From positions 644,894-708,893 of the forward strand of contig NW_019173935.1 of assembly GCF_001642475.1 (NCBI RefSeq): a stretch of 64,000 bases of DNA, in the 5' to 3' direction. The translations under genes and the position numbers were made by a program. Below the pieces are notes generated by a model. That model was not told the DNA's origin. It did not search any database and saw nothing but the letters and a program-made list of their open reading frames with translations. Source of the DNA: Fonsecaea monophora. Its lineage: Eukaryota > Ascomycota > Eurotiomycetes > Chaetothyriales > Herpotrichiellaceae. Within the stretch, counting starts at the first letter, position 1; each line of letters starts with the position of its first letter. Of this stretch, positions 1 through 10,359 are shown piece by piece.

Positions 1-352
1 TGTGCTAATCGAAGTCAGACAAACCTCATATAGAGGAGAAGAGGGGACGAGGAACCTACTTTGCAACCGACTCGTGGGTGACTTCATACCATGAATCATC
101 AGTCATCCAGATACCGTCGTCATATTTTGAGAAGATCGAGTAGCCCTGATGCCAGTATCTGTAAAAGTGAGACAGGTCAGTCTCGGTAGAGAATGGGTGT
201 TGCGATTCATACTTTTGGATGTCCCATGGAACTTCCTCGATGGTCTGGTAATGATGAACGCCTTCGGGCAAAGGCGTTGCAGGCGGCCGCTTCTTGGAAG
301 GATTGTCATTGTCAGTTTCAGCGCGCTCGGTGTTCTTGCGTTTCCTTCCCAT
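1..352 (-). CDS. TGS1: Trimethylguanosine synthase, N-terminal part (window edge)
   Basis: This is the first exon of a protein resembling fungal TGS1, the enzyme that hypermethylates the m7G cap of snRNAs and snoRNAs to the 2,2,7-trimethyl form. The visible 97 residues start with a basic, NLS-like stretch (GRKRKN, KKRPP) and reach the family hallmark around VPWDIQKY...YSIFSKYDDGIWMTDDSWY, which precedes the methyltransferase fold. Reading stops at a TAG (56-58), but a donor GTAGGT at 59 and an acceptor ATTAG ending at 5, with a CTGAC branch between, define a 55-nt intron (59..5). Exon 2 therefore begins at position 4 and the catalytic domain lies outside the window. The start ATG is at 352. 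The gene is divergent from the RED/IK splicing gene. Identification rests on the short conserved segment. Confidence 0.75.
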
Positions 353-585
353 CCTAACGTCTAGAAGTCTGTTTGGTACTTAGGCAGATATTGTTGGCGA
401 GAATCGAATCAGCGGAGTTGATTTGGAGATGGGGGCGGAGCGGAGGCGCCAAAAATCACCGACGATGAATTCATTCTCGACTCCAACTCTGCCCGCAACT
501 TTTATTTGGCAGGCACAGCAGGCGCCTCTCCCTCAACAACCAACTGAACACTGATCCAAGGCTCCTTAGGCCTTCACAGCTGACG
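353..585. promoter_or_regulatory. Divergent promoter, TGS1 / RED
   Basis: A 233-bp spacer separates the start codons of two divergent RNA-processing genes. No TATA box is evident. It must hold the 5' leaders and core promoters of both genes. Confidence 0.5.
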
Positions 586-2133
586 ATGGACAATTCTCAA
601 TTTCGAAGTCTAATCCAATCCGACCGAAATGCAACTCCATCGAGCAGCGGGACCTCCCCGCCAACTTTCAAGAAGCCCGCGCTTGGCTCTCGAGCCCGCG
701 CATCGATTCCTATGACGCCTCGCTCTGTAGCGGGATTCAATGCCGCCAAAGTATTCACGCAGCAACTTGCAGAATATCGAAAAGAACACGATGGACAACC
801 TCCAACGAAAAGGTTCAAGTCAAGCGCACCGAAAGGCAGTAAACTCGCCTCTGGCTACCAAGACCGTACCTTGGCTCGACAGACGGACGAAGAGCGTGTG
901 GAGGAACTCGATGATAAGGAGAAGCGAGTCAAAGCATTGGAAGAGATGTACAAACTACAACAGATTGACGAGGCTACCTTTGAGAAGCTGAAAAGCGAGA
1001 TTGGGATTGGTGGCGATCTTAAGAGTACACATCTAGTAAAAGGCTTGGACTGGAAACTGTTGGAAAGAGTTCGACGAGGCGAAGATGTCAACAGCGCTCC
1101 AATATCCGAGCGGGGGGATGCGCCTGCTCAATTGAACGTAGACGACGAACTGGAGGAAGCCCTGCAGAGAGATGTGAAGATGGAGAGGCCGACTTCGAAG
1201 GAACCACAAGATGAAACCCCGGATGATCTCCAAGAACCCATGACACGAGATGCCATCTTGCGACGGCTGAAGGAGAGCCGAAGTGGAATGTCAGCGGCCG
1301 CCCCTCCAGAACCAGAACCAGCACTTGGAGCACGGTTCAAGAAGGTGACCTCGGAGAAGCCAAACAAGAAGAAATTCGTTGAAATCATCAATGGACGGCG
1401 CCGAGAGGTGTTACTCATCACCAATAAAGATGGAACGACGAAGAGGAAGACTCGCTGGCTTGATAAGGAGGAGGATGTCCCAAAAGGCGATCGAAATCAA
1501 CCTCTTGGGATGGAAGTGCCAGCAGAACTCCTAGCGAAGCAACAAGCCCTTCTGGACCAGCAAGCGGGCGAAGAGGATGATGATGATATCTTCCAAGGAG
1601 TAGCCGATTACGATCCACTCGCCGGTATCAACAGCGAGTCAGAGGATGAGGCAGTCGACAAAGAGACGGCGTCAAGAGCAGAGACCACCGAACAGACCGC
1701 TGCATCGACGAGCAACAAGCCACGAAATTACTTTGCGACAAAAAATCAAGAAGAGGAAGCCGAGGATCGCACCAATCCGATTTTGAAAGATCCTACACTC
1801 CTTTCGGCCTTGAAGCGGGCTGCAGGCCTACGAAAAACGGAGGAGACGGGTGGGGATTCAGCTGTCGAGTCAGATCCTGATAAAGCCGCGAGGCAGCAGC
1901 AGTTGCTGGCTCGACTGAGAGAACGAGATAGGGCAGATGCTGCAGATCTGGATCTAGGATTCGGTGAGAGTCGGATTGCCGACGAGGACGACGAGGACGA
2001 AGCAGGGTGGGACGAGGGTGGAGGGTCGGCGAAGAAAAGTGGACGGAAGCGTGGCCCAAAGAAACGCAAGGGGGATAAAGACAACGTGAGTGATGTGATG
2101 GCAGTGCTTCAAGGGCGTGAAAAGAAGCCCTGA
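586..2133 (+). CDS. RED/IK-family pre-mRNA splicing protein
   Basis: This single-exon 515-residue protein matches the RED (IK) family, spliceosomal B-complex proteins that work with Smu1. The recognisable core runs from about residue 85 to 170: a GYQDRTLARQ segment, a charged helix with KRVKALEEMYKLQQIDEATFE, then STHLVKGLDWKLLERVRRGED, the usual RED_N landmarks. The central part is acidic and low in complexity, with DDDDIFQGVADYDPLAG. The C-terminus is strongly basic (KKSGRKRGPKKRKG), consistent with nuclear localisation. The ATG at 586 follows a short leader and precedes conserved sequence. The protein probably acts in the nucleus on splice-site activation. No intron is needed to read it. 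Confidence 0.8.
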   Translation: MDNSQFRSLIQSDRNATPSSSGTSPPTFKKPALGSRARASIPMTPRSVAGFNAAKVFTQQLAEYRKEHDGQPPTKRFKSSAPKGSKLASGYQDRTLARQTDEERVEELDDKEKRVKALEEMYKLQQIDEATFEKLKSEIGIGGDLKSTHLVKGLDWKLLERVRRGEDVNSAPISERGDAPAQLNVDDELEEALQRDVKMERPTSKEPQDETPDDLQEPMTRDAILRRLKESRSGMSAAAPPEPEPALGARFKKVTSEKPNKKKFVEIINGRRREVLLITNKDGTTKRKTRWLDKEEDVPKGDRNQPLGMEVPAELLAKQQALLDQQAGEEDDDDIFQGVADYDPLAGINSESEDEAVDKETASRAETTEQTAASTSNKPRNYFATKNQEEEAEDRTNPILKDPTLLSALKRAAGLRKTEETGGDSAVESDPDKAARQQQLLARLRERDRADAADLDLGFGESRIADEDDEDEAGWDEGGGSAKKSGRKRGPKKRKGDKDNVSDVMAVLQGREKKP

Positions 2134-3979
2134 AGTCCGAAGATCATACCGAGTACCTCGTACAGGACATTGAATCTCGTGCCCGTTTCTTTTCATAAAG
2201 TTTCGCTTCTGCACGACATCTGACCGCGTGGCCGTAATCGAAACGAAATGGCAATGTCAATGCGCTAGAAGACGATACTGGAGTACATATCCTTCGTACG
2301 TACAACGCACCACATGGTCGAAGGCCTGGAGCGTTTCTTAAATTGCACAGAAACCCAAAGGGGGGGACGTTGTTTTGGTAGGATCCGCAAGCGGGGGGCA
2401 GAGGAGTTTTCAACTTCCCCCCTGTTGACATTGCGCGGACTTTCGGAAATCGGGATATCAAATGGTCAGATTTTCAAGATGACCAAGGGAAAGATGGTGG
2501 TTAGGAAGTGAATCGGTGGAAATGGCGAGGAGGATGGAGATTAACGAGTACTAGTACCATTCCCTTGTAGATGGCCTGGTACGGGACCTTCATCCCTGGG
2601 ATGCGATAGGGATGCGATATAGAAAGGTACCAAGTACGGAGTATCTATTCGTAGCACGTGTGTTGCTAGTACTATGATCCTATCACGCCAGAAGACCCAG
2701 CCAGGTAAGGGGAAACTATTCCCGATATGGAAGTTCTCCGTACTAAATGCCTCCCTGTTAGTACCACCATCAGGACAGTCCACTGAACAGATGACGTGTC
2801 CCATGCCAAGCCCCACAACCCACCAGATTCTAGGTACACACTCTCTCACATACTTACACACATTCTCTCTGAATCGCTTCATCAATATCTCAGTACTAAT
2901 ATAGCACAGCTGAGTACTATTTCCACCTTTCTTACTGCCCGCAGAGACTCTCGTTGTCAATCACTAATCCACTCCTTGTTCACGATGTCAAGAATATCCG
3001 CCACTGGGATCTTCTGGACTAGTGTCCGTTTTCCCCTTGGGCCCAAGCAGGGGTCTGTTGCGCGGGTGGCTGGTACCTGACACCACGTAGCGTTGCGACC
3101 GGCAAAGCTAACCCTCATCGGATTGTTTCGATAGCTTAACTGGCTCACCCGTTTGCTGGACCTCGCCGGAGCTCGCAGTGGTGGATGTTTCCCCTGCATT
3201 GCCGCCCCCATTGGCGGTTTCAGGTCAGATCTTTACCAATCTGGCCGCTGACTGGCTTCGGAACGACCAAGATCCTGCGACAGTAGCCTCGTTGCCAATT
3301 GACCTCGCCTGTTCTGCAGCTTTCCCCTTTTTTGGCCCCAGCCTGGGAATCTGGGACTCCCATGCCAGCAACCAGGACCGTTACGATAGCCCGACCCATG
3401 GTCACGGCGTTTCTGATACATGTCATTTTTACCCGCTTCTCTTCTCGCTGCCAGCGAATGGATCTTGAAAAGACCTGTCTCTTACAACACCGGGAAACAT
3501 GCGGTCTACCATCTACCAGGATCCCCGTCACACGAAAGACCACCATGAAACGTGCCAACCCGTTTTTGCTGTCCTGTTCACAACTATCCTTCAACCCCTT
3601 CCACCATGTTCCCCATCGACCCCTCTGCTGGCAGAGGTATAACTCTGAGGTTCTTGTCGTTTCATTTACATCTCCTTCCTTCTCCTTCCTACACAGCTGT
3701 CTTCCCCCGTTGTAGGCTCTCTGACACGTTTGTGCGACACATTGCACTTCGTCTTTCTTTCTGCAAGGCTAGTCCTTCGTTCCGTCATTCGCACACTGCA
3801 GAGCTACGCTCGCGGTCACTCTTTCACCCAACCAGGTCCTTCATTGATTGAATCGGCTACAGCGTTCCCCAGGCGGGTCGTCAAAAAAACCCATATACTA
3901 TACCTCGCATCGCTTTCCTGCAAGACTACTGCACCCATCAAACATCATCCCCGTCAACAGCTTACTCATCTGATTCAAT
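2134..3979. other. Intergenic region, no gene seen
   Basis: This 1.8-kb gap holds the 3' flank of the RED gene and the upstream region of the GH128 gene. Short open frames exist but show no family resemblance. The last 350 bp before the GH128 start are pyrimidine-rich with a TATA-like CATATACTATA near 3892, as expected for a promoter and leader. A TACGGAGTA element lies at 2635-2643. Confidence 0.5.
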
Positions 3980-5626
3980 ATGGTTACCAAATACTTGTCT
4001 GTGGCGTTGTTCGCCTCGGCTGTTTTGGCATATCCTAAACGACACGAACGATTCCACTATGGCAGTGGCACAGGTGGTGGCTGGGCTATGCCAACTGGTG
4101 GCATCTACCCCATGAATGGCACTGTTCACACCAAGGGTCCAGACTCTGGTGCTTCTTCGGTGGAGACACCCTCTTCTGTCGTGGCTACAGCTGTCAGGAC
4201 TGTCACCGTTCAGCCCATCCCGCTCGACTCGTCTTCTCCCGATACGGCTCCCGCTCCTGCTCCGGCTTTCTCTAGCCCGCCCGAGGTTGCAGCAGTCGCT
4301 TCTAGCCCCGGGCTCGCAAATACCGATGCCGCCCCAACAGTCGCCGCTGCAACGGCAGCTGCTCCAACTGATGGTGACATGTCGTCTTGCTTCGTCTTGA
4401 CTACCACCATCACCGCCACATCTGTCGAGTACGTCACGGTCACAGCAACTGCTGGCGTTGGTGGGTCCGAGGACTCTACAGCGACTCTCCCCTCCGAGGG
4501 ATCTGCCCCTTCAGGGGGTGCAGGCCAATTCTTCGGGGCTTCATCGAGCACCAGTTCTGCATCTGTTGCACCCGAAGGCCCCGGCGGATTCTATGGTGCT
4601 TCTCAAAGCTGGACCTCGGCTTCATCTACTACGTCCGCTGCACTGGGTGATCTGTCCTCATCAAGTTCATTCAGCTTTGTTTCGGTTTCTGCTACTGCTG
4701 GGCAATTCTTCCCCGGCGGCGGAAGAAGCTCGGGTGTTCCATCCTTCGGTGGCTCTTCCATCTCAGTGCCGTCCGTTGGTTCCCAAGGCGTTCCCCCTAC
4801 AATCATCCCAACGACATTGGCCACTGTGACTGGCGGGTCTCCCGCTTCCAGCGCAGCCAGCAGCGCCTCTGCGTCGTCGTCCGCCTCAAGCCCAAGCTCA
4901 CCTCCTAGCACTGGCTCATCGGGCAAGAGAGGTCTCTCTTACAACGACGCGTCCTTGACTGACGCCTTCGCCGGCAAGGGCATGAGCTGGGCGTACAACT
5001 GGGCAGCATCGCCAGGTGGCCAGATTGTCTCTGGTGCCGAATTCGTCCCTCTCCTCTGGGGCCAGAACTCCATCTCAGGCTGGTCCAGCGCTGTTCAGTC
5101 CGCCATCGCCAGCGGATCCAAGCATGCCTTGGCCTTCAACGAACCGGATCTTGGTTCCCAATCGAATATCGACCCCGCGACGGCCGCCAAGCTGTACATC
5201 GACAACATGAACCCCCTCTCCGGCCAAGTTGAGCTTGGGTCGCCCGCCATCACCAACGGGGCGGGCACCAACCCACTCATGGGCATCGACTGGCTCAACG
5301 CCTTCTTCGAGTCCTGCAATGGTCAATGCAAGGTCGATTTTGTCGCCTTTCACTGGTACGACTCGGCCAGCAACTTCGCCTACTTCAAGAGCCACGTCCA
5401 GGACGTCATCACGGCCGCAAAAGCCAACGGGGTCAGCAAAGTCTGGCTCACCGAGTTCGGGGCGTCCGGAAGTGACAGCGATGTCGCCAACTTCCTGACG
5501 CAAGCCATCGACTTCCTCGACTCGACAGACGCCGTCGAGAGGTACGCATACTTCATGTGTTCCAACGGCATCCTCGTCAACGGCAACTCGATTTCATCGC
5601 CCGTGGGCTCTGCCTACGCTGGCTAG
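3980..5626 (+). CDS. Secreted GH128 glucan hydrolase (Asl1-like)
   Basis: The 548-residue protein starts with a signal peptide (hydrophobic SVALFASAVLA, cleavage near residue 17), followed by a possible Kex2 site (KR, 20-21). Residues 30-315 form a Ser/Thr/Ala/Pro-rich, probably O-glycosylated stalk. A second dibasic KR at 316-317 precedes a GH128 domain (about 318-548). GH128 enzymes are endo-beta-1,3-glucanases; the expected catalytic pair is visible as Glu388 in FNEPD (acid/base) and Glu492 in LTEFG (nucleophile), with AFHWYD between. There is no carbohydrate-binding module and no GPI signal, since the protein ends in SAYAG. A role in remodelling or degrading beta-glucan in the cell wall is likely. 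Single exon; start fixed by the signal peptide. Confidence 0.88.
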   Translation: MVTKYLSVALFASAVLAYPKRHERFHYGSGTGGGWAMPTGGIYPMNGTVHTKGPDSGASSVETPSSVVATAVRTVTVQPIPLDSSSPDTAPAPAPAFSSPPEVAAVASSPGLANTDAAPTVAAATAAAPTDGDMSSCFVLTTTITATSVEYVTVTATAGVGGSEDSTATLPSEGSAPSGGAGQFFGASSSTSSASVAPEGPGGFYGASQSWTSASSTTSAALGDLSSSSSFSFVSVSATAGQFFPGGGRSSGVPSFGGSSISVPSVGSQGVPPTIIPTTLATVTGGSPASSAASSASASSSASSPSSPPSTGSSGKRGLSYNDASLTDAFAGKGMSWAYNWAASPGGQIVSGAEFVPLLWGQNSISGWSSAVQSAIASGSKHALAFNEPDLGSQSNIDPATAAKLYIDNMNPLSGQVELGSPAITNGAGTNPLMGIDWLNAFFESCNGQCKVDFVAFHWYDSASNFAYFKSHVQDVITAAKANGVSKVWLTEFGASGSDSDVANFLTQAIDFLDSTDAVERYAYFMCSNGILVNGNSISSPVGSAYAG

Positions 5627-6501
5627 GAGACATGACTGATCCACCATTCCTTTTTCTTCCAAGTCGTGTGTTGTCTGTACGTGTGTGAAACCCCCAGACT
5701 TTTATGTTCAAGCACACACCTTCGCCACCACCCCAGCTTTTTAGATCTTTATATATTTACCTTCAATGTATCATATTTTTGGGCCAAAAAGAAAAAGAAA
5801 GACCGAACACTTGGAGGGGTTTTCTAACCCTTCAAATCATTTCTCTCTGATCTACGAGCGACGGGAAATCTAGTCTTTTCTTTTTGCTTTTGGAAAGAGG
5901 TTTAGGCGGTTTTTTCTTTCTTTCTGAGAGCGGAAAAGGAGGAACCGGGATTTATCAGGTCTTTCTTGACAGGGCTGGGAAATGGGAAACGGAGAAATGG
6001 GACCACAGAAACGAGAACAAAAACTTGAACTTTGGGAAAGGTACAGACACATCATCATCATGGGATTTGATTACCCAAGAAAAACCACAAGAAGTGACAC
6101 TCACACTCACACCCACACACTAAGTTGTGTGCGCTACCTCTATGGGGAGGTTGTGGAGCAAGCAGGCAGGCAGGGGGTAGAAAATTCAAAAGACGTGCAG
6201 ACGAATATAGTCAGACACAGAGTGCTCGGCACGATTGTACCTAGCCAAACCAAACGCACACTCCTTTTAACGATGTAAACGAAAGAGCGGAAATGCATTC
6301 ACTCCATAGCAAATTTAGCCGGGTGACACTTCAGATGAAATCCATACATAAATACATACACGCTTCTTTTTCATACATATATACATATATACCGAGTACA
6401 TATACAAAGTTGATTCCTGCCTCGTCGGCCTGTCTGGGATATTGTTAGATAGAGATATATTCACGGTGACAATTTACCCCCTTCTTCAACGCCGCTACCG
6501 A
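5627..6501. other. Convergent intergenic region
   Basis: This spacer between two converging genes holds T-rich 3' flanking sequence near 5650-5790 and AT-rich CATA/TATA repeats near 6340-6400. No coding sequence is supported. Confidence 0.5.
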
Positions 6502-9500
6502 CTACGGACTTTCTTCGTCGTCTCGGTCCATCGCGTCAATGCCGTACCATCTATGTGGCTCTCCTCCAAGTCCATGTCCAATGTCCCACCATCCCAGTCT
6601 ATATCGATAGCAGCCGTCGGACAGTCCCCGGCCACCGTTTCCCATGACGCGTTGGCCAACAGGGTCGTCCGGGTCGCACATTCGACTCCCTGCAAACAGC
6701 GTCGCGACGCCGGCAATGGTACACGGGTTGAAAGGGACCAGCTCGTGCAGCTTGGAACAGTATGCGGCGAGCGAGGCAAGCGCAAAGATGAGACCCAGCT
6801 GGACCTGGAGGATGATTTTCGCGGTGCGGTCTTGGACGATCCGAGCTTGGGAGGTCGCGTCCAGGAGCGTGCCCGTCACGGTTGTGCGGTTTGCAGGACT
6901 CGTTGCGGAGTCCTCGGCCGAAGTTTCGCTGGGAACTCGCATGTTGCTTGATATGGCCTGCGCCATGTACCGCCGGTAAAAGCCACGGATGCCACCGTAG
7001 ACCTGGGAGACATCTGCTTCGTGGGTGCTTGCCAGAACAGACATTTCGAGCGGTTGCTTCCCGAAGACGACGCCTTGAAAGAAATGGTCCAATGGGGGTG
7101 AGCTCTCCGCCAGTGTAGCAGTACTGTTCCCTGTTTGGTTGAAAGAGGAGAACTCATCGTCCATGTGCAGTTGCAACCGGAACTGGAACGCCGTCTCGCC
7201 GTTCATGCCGCTGGGGAGTCGTTCTGTGGAAGATTCATTCACCACGGGAGGTTGACTTGTGGCAATGGTGAGATCCGGCCAGGTAAAAGTCACGTTCGTT
7301 TGTAGTTGGTCGATGTACTGATAGCACATCAAGGTCGTCATTGCTGTCTTTGACTCGGCGTTGACGTCTGCATATCCATAGATCAAAGCCAGAGACGGGC
7401 ATCCAGGAGGGTTATCTGGCTGTGTGTTTGGCGAAATTTCGCCAAAGCTAGAAGCCTGTATTGGATCAAATGGACCGACGTGTAGATCCAAGAGCTTGCC
7501 AACGAAACTTGAGTTCCCCCTCAACGTAAAGGTGTTACTGAGCTGAATGGAATTTGCCGTACCGTTGGGGCCACCACGGGAACACGCTGGCGGCAAAGGC
7601 ACCGTAGCATAGACCGAGGCCTGAGCTGTCTCGATCCTGGAATTATAACTTGCTGACACATTCACCATATCTCTAGTCAGTTCCACACACTCCAGATCGC
7701 CGCGCAGGGCGGGAAGTTGAATCTGTAGAGTGGCGTTCGTGTCAACACCACCTTTCGTAGACACAACAGGTTTCAGGGAAGGCAGAGCTAGTTCCCCATA
7801 TGTGAATTGCGGATAGTCCAGACCCAGACTTTCCGTCAAGCTTGCTACAACGGCTGCGGAGCCGTCATTCTTGACACTATTGACCCATTTCGTATCGAAC
7901 GTATCTGAGCGGTTCAAAGAGACTGTCCGAGTCAGGGGAAGGTTATCAACAGTATAGAGGCCGGAAACCACAATAGTAAGAACACTTGCGATGAGGCTGG
8001 CAAGCACGGAAAGTCCAGTTCCCCATTGACGGTGTCGTAGCGAGTTCCAGATGGCAAGTGGAGGCAGACAACCAAGATTTGATGTCGCGATACTTCTCGA
8101 TGCCGAAGCCCCAACTTTGGAATGGAGCGCGTTGTATGGTGCTAAAACAGTAATGTTGAAATCGAGAGCATTGACCATAGTTGCGACTAGAAACATCAAC
8201 AAAGCAGGGAGGAACCGGGTGTATATGGTGATGGACATGCTGCTCGATCCCTGGACAGCGACGAATCCATGGTGTTTGTCTGAAATCTGCTGTATGACCT
8301 CGAGTGCTCCAAGGGCAATCAGTGGCAGAACCAGGCTGATGATGACAACTGGAAGTTTGAGGGTCAGAGGGCTCCACCATATCGTCTCATCATTTCCAGC
8401 CACATTGTTATTGTCTTTGTCGTCTGGAGAACGAACCGGGCTTGATAGTGAGATAGAGATGAGACGCTCATCGTCATTATCTCCTTGAGACTCAGCACTG
8501 AATCTGAAGCCTTGAAGCTTGGCATGAAGCTCGTCATCTCCACCGAGACCGACCCCCCTCAACGTTGCCCTGAGATTAATACTATAGGTTAAGAGCTCTG
8601 CAGTCCTGCTTGGGGCTTCAGGATTGTGGAGACACGGATTCTTCGGTCTCTTCCAGAGGAGGCTTAATGTCAACAAAGCCATTACGACGCAGCCAGAGAC
8701 CATAATCCAGAGCGACAAGTCGCTGATCTGGAGTCTCTCTTCCTGTCGAAGAAAGGTACCTGGGAGAGTAGTGTTGTCATTGCTGATGATGTATTTAGCG
8801 GCCGACTGAAGGGCAATTTGTTGCAGAACCTTTTCCGCAGCTGCGACCATTGTAGTTTCATTCAGCAAATCTTCATATGTGCCGCCAATCATTGCTGCCA
8901 TCATTTTAAAAAGGACATTAGGATACTCCAGAACGTTCTGGTTATCCACCAGATTACCAAACATGTCTGCGCTGGCACTGAGAGCCGAAGTGGTCAGGAC
9001 GCCGAGATCAAAAGCTGTGAAATTCCCCGGCATGGTCCCATTGCTGTTGCCTGTGCGGGTCGTCCGGATTCGTCGAGGAACACTCTCAAGGTCATAAGAT
9101 AATTGAATGCTTTCGACCGAGAACCCCGACCTGCAAGCTATGCCAGTCATTTGTGCCACGGCTGTAGACCAAGCTGTTGCCGTAACTGGATCTCCCAAAG
9201 CCAAGTCGCTCGCATTGGCGATCGTTTGATTGTAGCGAAAGTCTATCAGGGTCAATAGCTGCCAATTATCTTGACCCCCAAGAGACGTATGCGTGTTGCA
9301 ATCAATTTGTTGTACTAGAGGACTCAGCTGACGTTCCGGACAAACGAAAGTCTGAGGATTGAGGGCATAGACCGGCGTGCCTTTCCCGTCTGCTCGCAAA
9401 GTACACTCTGGGAACAACAATTGGAGGGTGTCCTGCGGATGAAAATCTGTCACATTTGCAGGCTGAAGGTTGACTGTCACAGGGGCACTCTCACAGTGGT

Positions 9501-10359
9501 ATGTTGGGACGAGAGCTCGAACTTCTGCGCTAACTGTTCCGTTGGCGTCCTGACCCTGTATCGGCAGTCTGAATTCCCCAATCTGTTCGTAAACCATCTC
9601 AGCAGTCGTGCCCTCTGCGTAAGTTAAACCCTTACTCATAGCAGCATAAGCCGTGTATGCAATTGACGGGTCGAAAAGCCCCTGATTTGCTGACGCATCA
9701 TAGAGTGAACCGTCCAGCCTTGTGATTCTTGAGACCTGAACTTGACTGCTGGGTAAGGCGACGGGATCCGGGAAAAGAAGACCAGTAGAGGCAAGTGTGA
9801 TCAGCTTGAGAACAACAAATCCCAATATTGTCGTAACAATGGTGAAATGTCTGTTCTTCGACGCGTTGTAGAAGCTTATAACTTGTAGGGGCGACTTGTA
9901 GTCGAGCAGCACACTTTGCGATGGGTGAGCATTTCCTCGAGCCAGCTCGTCCCAAGGCGTAAGAGCCTTACAATAGTAATCGATCTGTCGCCATGCAGCA
10001 AGAACAAGGGTGAGCACCGCAGTCGGGCCATACGTCCAAGTGAAATGATTTGAGGTCCGAAGTCCTAGGCCGTCATGTTGTTTGGTCACATGTAGCAAGA
10101 GCAGCAGCACTGAAATAAGAGCAACGAAGGTCAATGTTGTTGCTAGAAGAAAGCTCGTGTGCAGCCAGATCGGATTCCATGTTGTCGGTTTCGATTTCAG
10201 AGTGGTTGAAGTCTTCTCGACTTCGTCTGGCACGGGACCAGGACTCGCGACTCGCTTGGCACGGAAGATATCCTTGGGGAACCCGAAATGGAAGTGGAAT
10301 ATGGGCAACAACTGACGTGGTTTGTGTCGCTGAGCCCGATCAGCAAATTCTGCCTGCAT
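6502..10359 (-). CDS. Large DUF3433 multi-pass membrane protein
   Basis: This uninterrupted frame encodes about 1285 residues with the two-copy architecture of fungal DUF3433 proteins, whose function is unknown. Each half has membrane segments around a large extracellular or lumenal loop rich in N-glycosylation sequons. Near the N-terminus there is a helix (FLLATTLTFVALISVLLLLL), then FTWTYGPTAVLTLVLAAWRQIDYY and LTPWDELARG. Mid-protein segments include VVIISLVLPLIALGALEVI and FLPALLMFLVATMVNALDF. A C-terminal helix precedes VPFNPCTIAGVATLFAGSRM and a tail with GWWDIG. I count about eight membrane helices. The frame opens at a GTG (10371), so I use the first ATG at 10359. An AG just downstream (MQ|AEF) could instead be a splice acceptor, so the N-terminus is uncertain. 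Confidence 0.8.
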   Translation of the reverse strand: MQAEFADRAQRHKPRQLLPIFHFHFGFPKDIFRAKRVASPGPVPDEVEKTSTTLKSKPTTWNPIWLHTSFLLATTLTFVALISVLLLLLHVTKQHDGLGLRTSNHFTWTYGPTAVLTLVLAAWRQIDYYCKALTPWDELARGNAHPSQSVLLDYKSPLQVISFYNASKNRHFTIVTTILGFVVLKLITLASTGLLFPDPVALPSSQVQVSRITRLDGSLYDASANQGLFDPSIAYTAYAAMSKGLTYAEGTTAEMVYEQIGEFRLPIQGQDANGTVSAEVRALVPTYHCESAPVTVNLQPANVTDFHPQDTLQLLFPECTLRADGKGTPVYALNPQTFVCPERQLSPLVQQIDCNTHTSLGGQDNWQLLTLIDFRYNQTIANASDLALGDPVTATAWSTAVAQMTGIACRSGFSVESIQLSYDLESVPRRIRTTRTGNSNGTMPGNFTAFDLGVLTTSALSASADMFGNLVDNQNVLEYPNVLFKMMAAMIGGTYEDLLNETTMVAAAEKVLQQIALQSAAKYIISNDNTTLPGTFLRQEERLQISDLSLWIMVSGCVVMALLTLSLLWKRPKNPCLHNPEAPSRTAELLTYSINLRATLRGVGLGGDDELHAKLQGFRFSAESQGDNDDERLISISLSSPVRSPDDKDNNNVAGNDETIWWSPLTLKLPVVIISLVLPLIALGALEVIQQISDKHHGFVAVQGSSSMSITIYTRFLPALLMFLVATMVNALDFNITVLAPYNALHSKVGASASRSIATSNLGCLPPLAIWNSLRHRQWGTGLSVLASLIASVLTIVVSGLYTVDNLPLTRTVSLNRSDTFDTKWVNSVKNDGSAAVVASLTESLGLDYPQFTYGELALPSLKPVVSTKGGVDTNATLQIQLPALRGDLECVELTRDMVNVSASYNSRIETAQASVYATVPLPPACSRGGPNGTANSIQLSNTFTLRGNSSFVGKLLDLHVGPFDPIQASSFGEISPNTQPDNPPGCPSLALIYGYADVNAESKTAMTTLMCYQYIDQLQTNVTFTWPDLTIATSQPPVVNESSTERLPSGMNGETAFQFRLQLHMDDEFSSFNQTGNSTATLAESSPPLDHFFQGVVFGKQPLEMSVLASTHEADVSQVYGGIRGFYRRYMAQAISSNMRVPSETSAEDSATSPANRTTVTGTLLDATSQARIVQDRTAKIILQVQLGLIFALASLAAYCSKLHELVPFNPCTIAGVATLFAGSRMCDPDDPVGQRVMGNGGRGLSDGCYRYRLGWWDIGHGLGGEPHRWYGIDAMDRDDEESP

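Noticed and set aside
3220..3747. 175-codon minus-strand frame upstream of GH128
   Set aside because: It has no domain, overlaps the presumed promoter and leader, and has a low-confidence composition.
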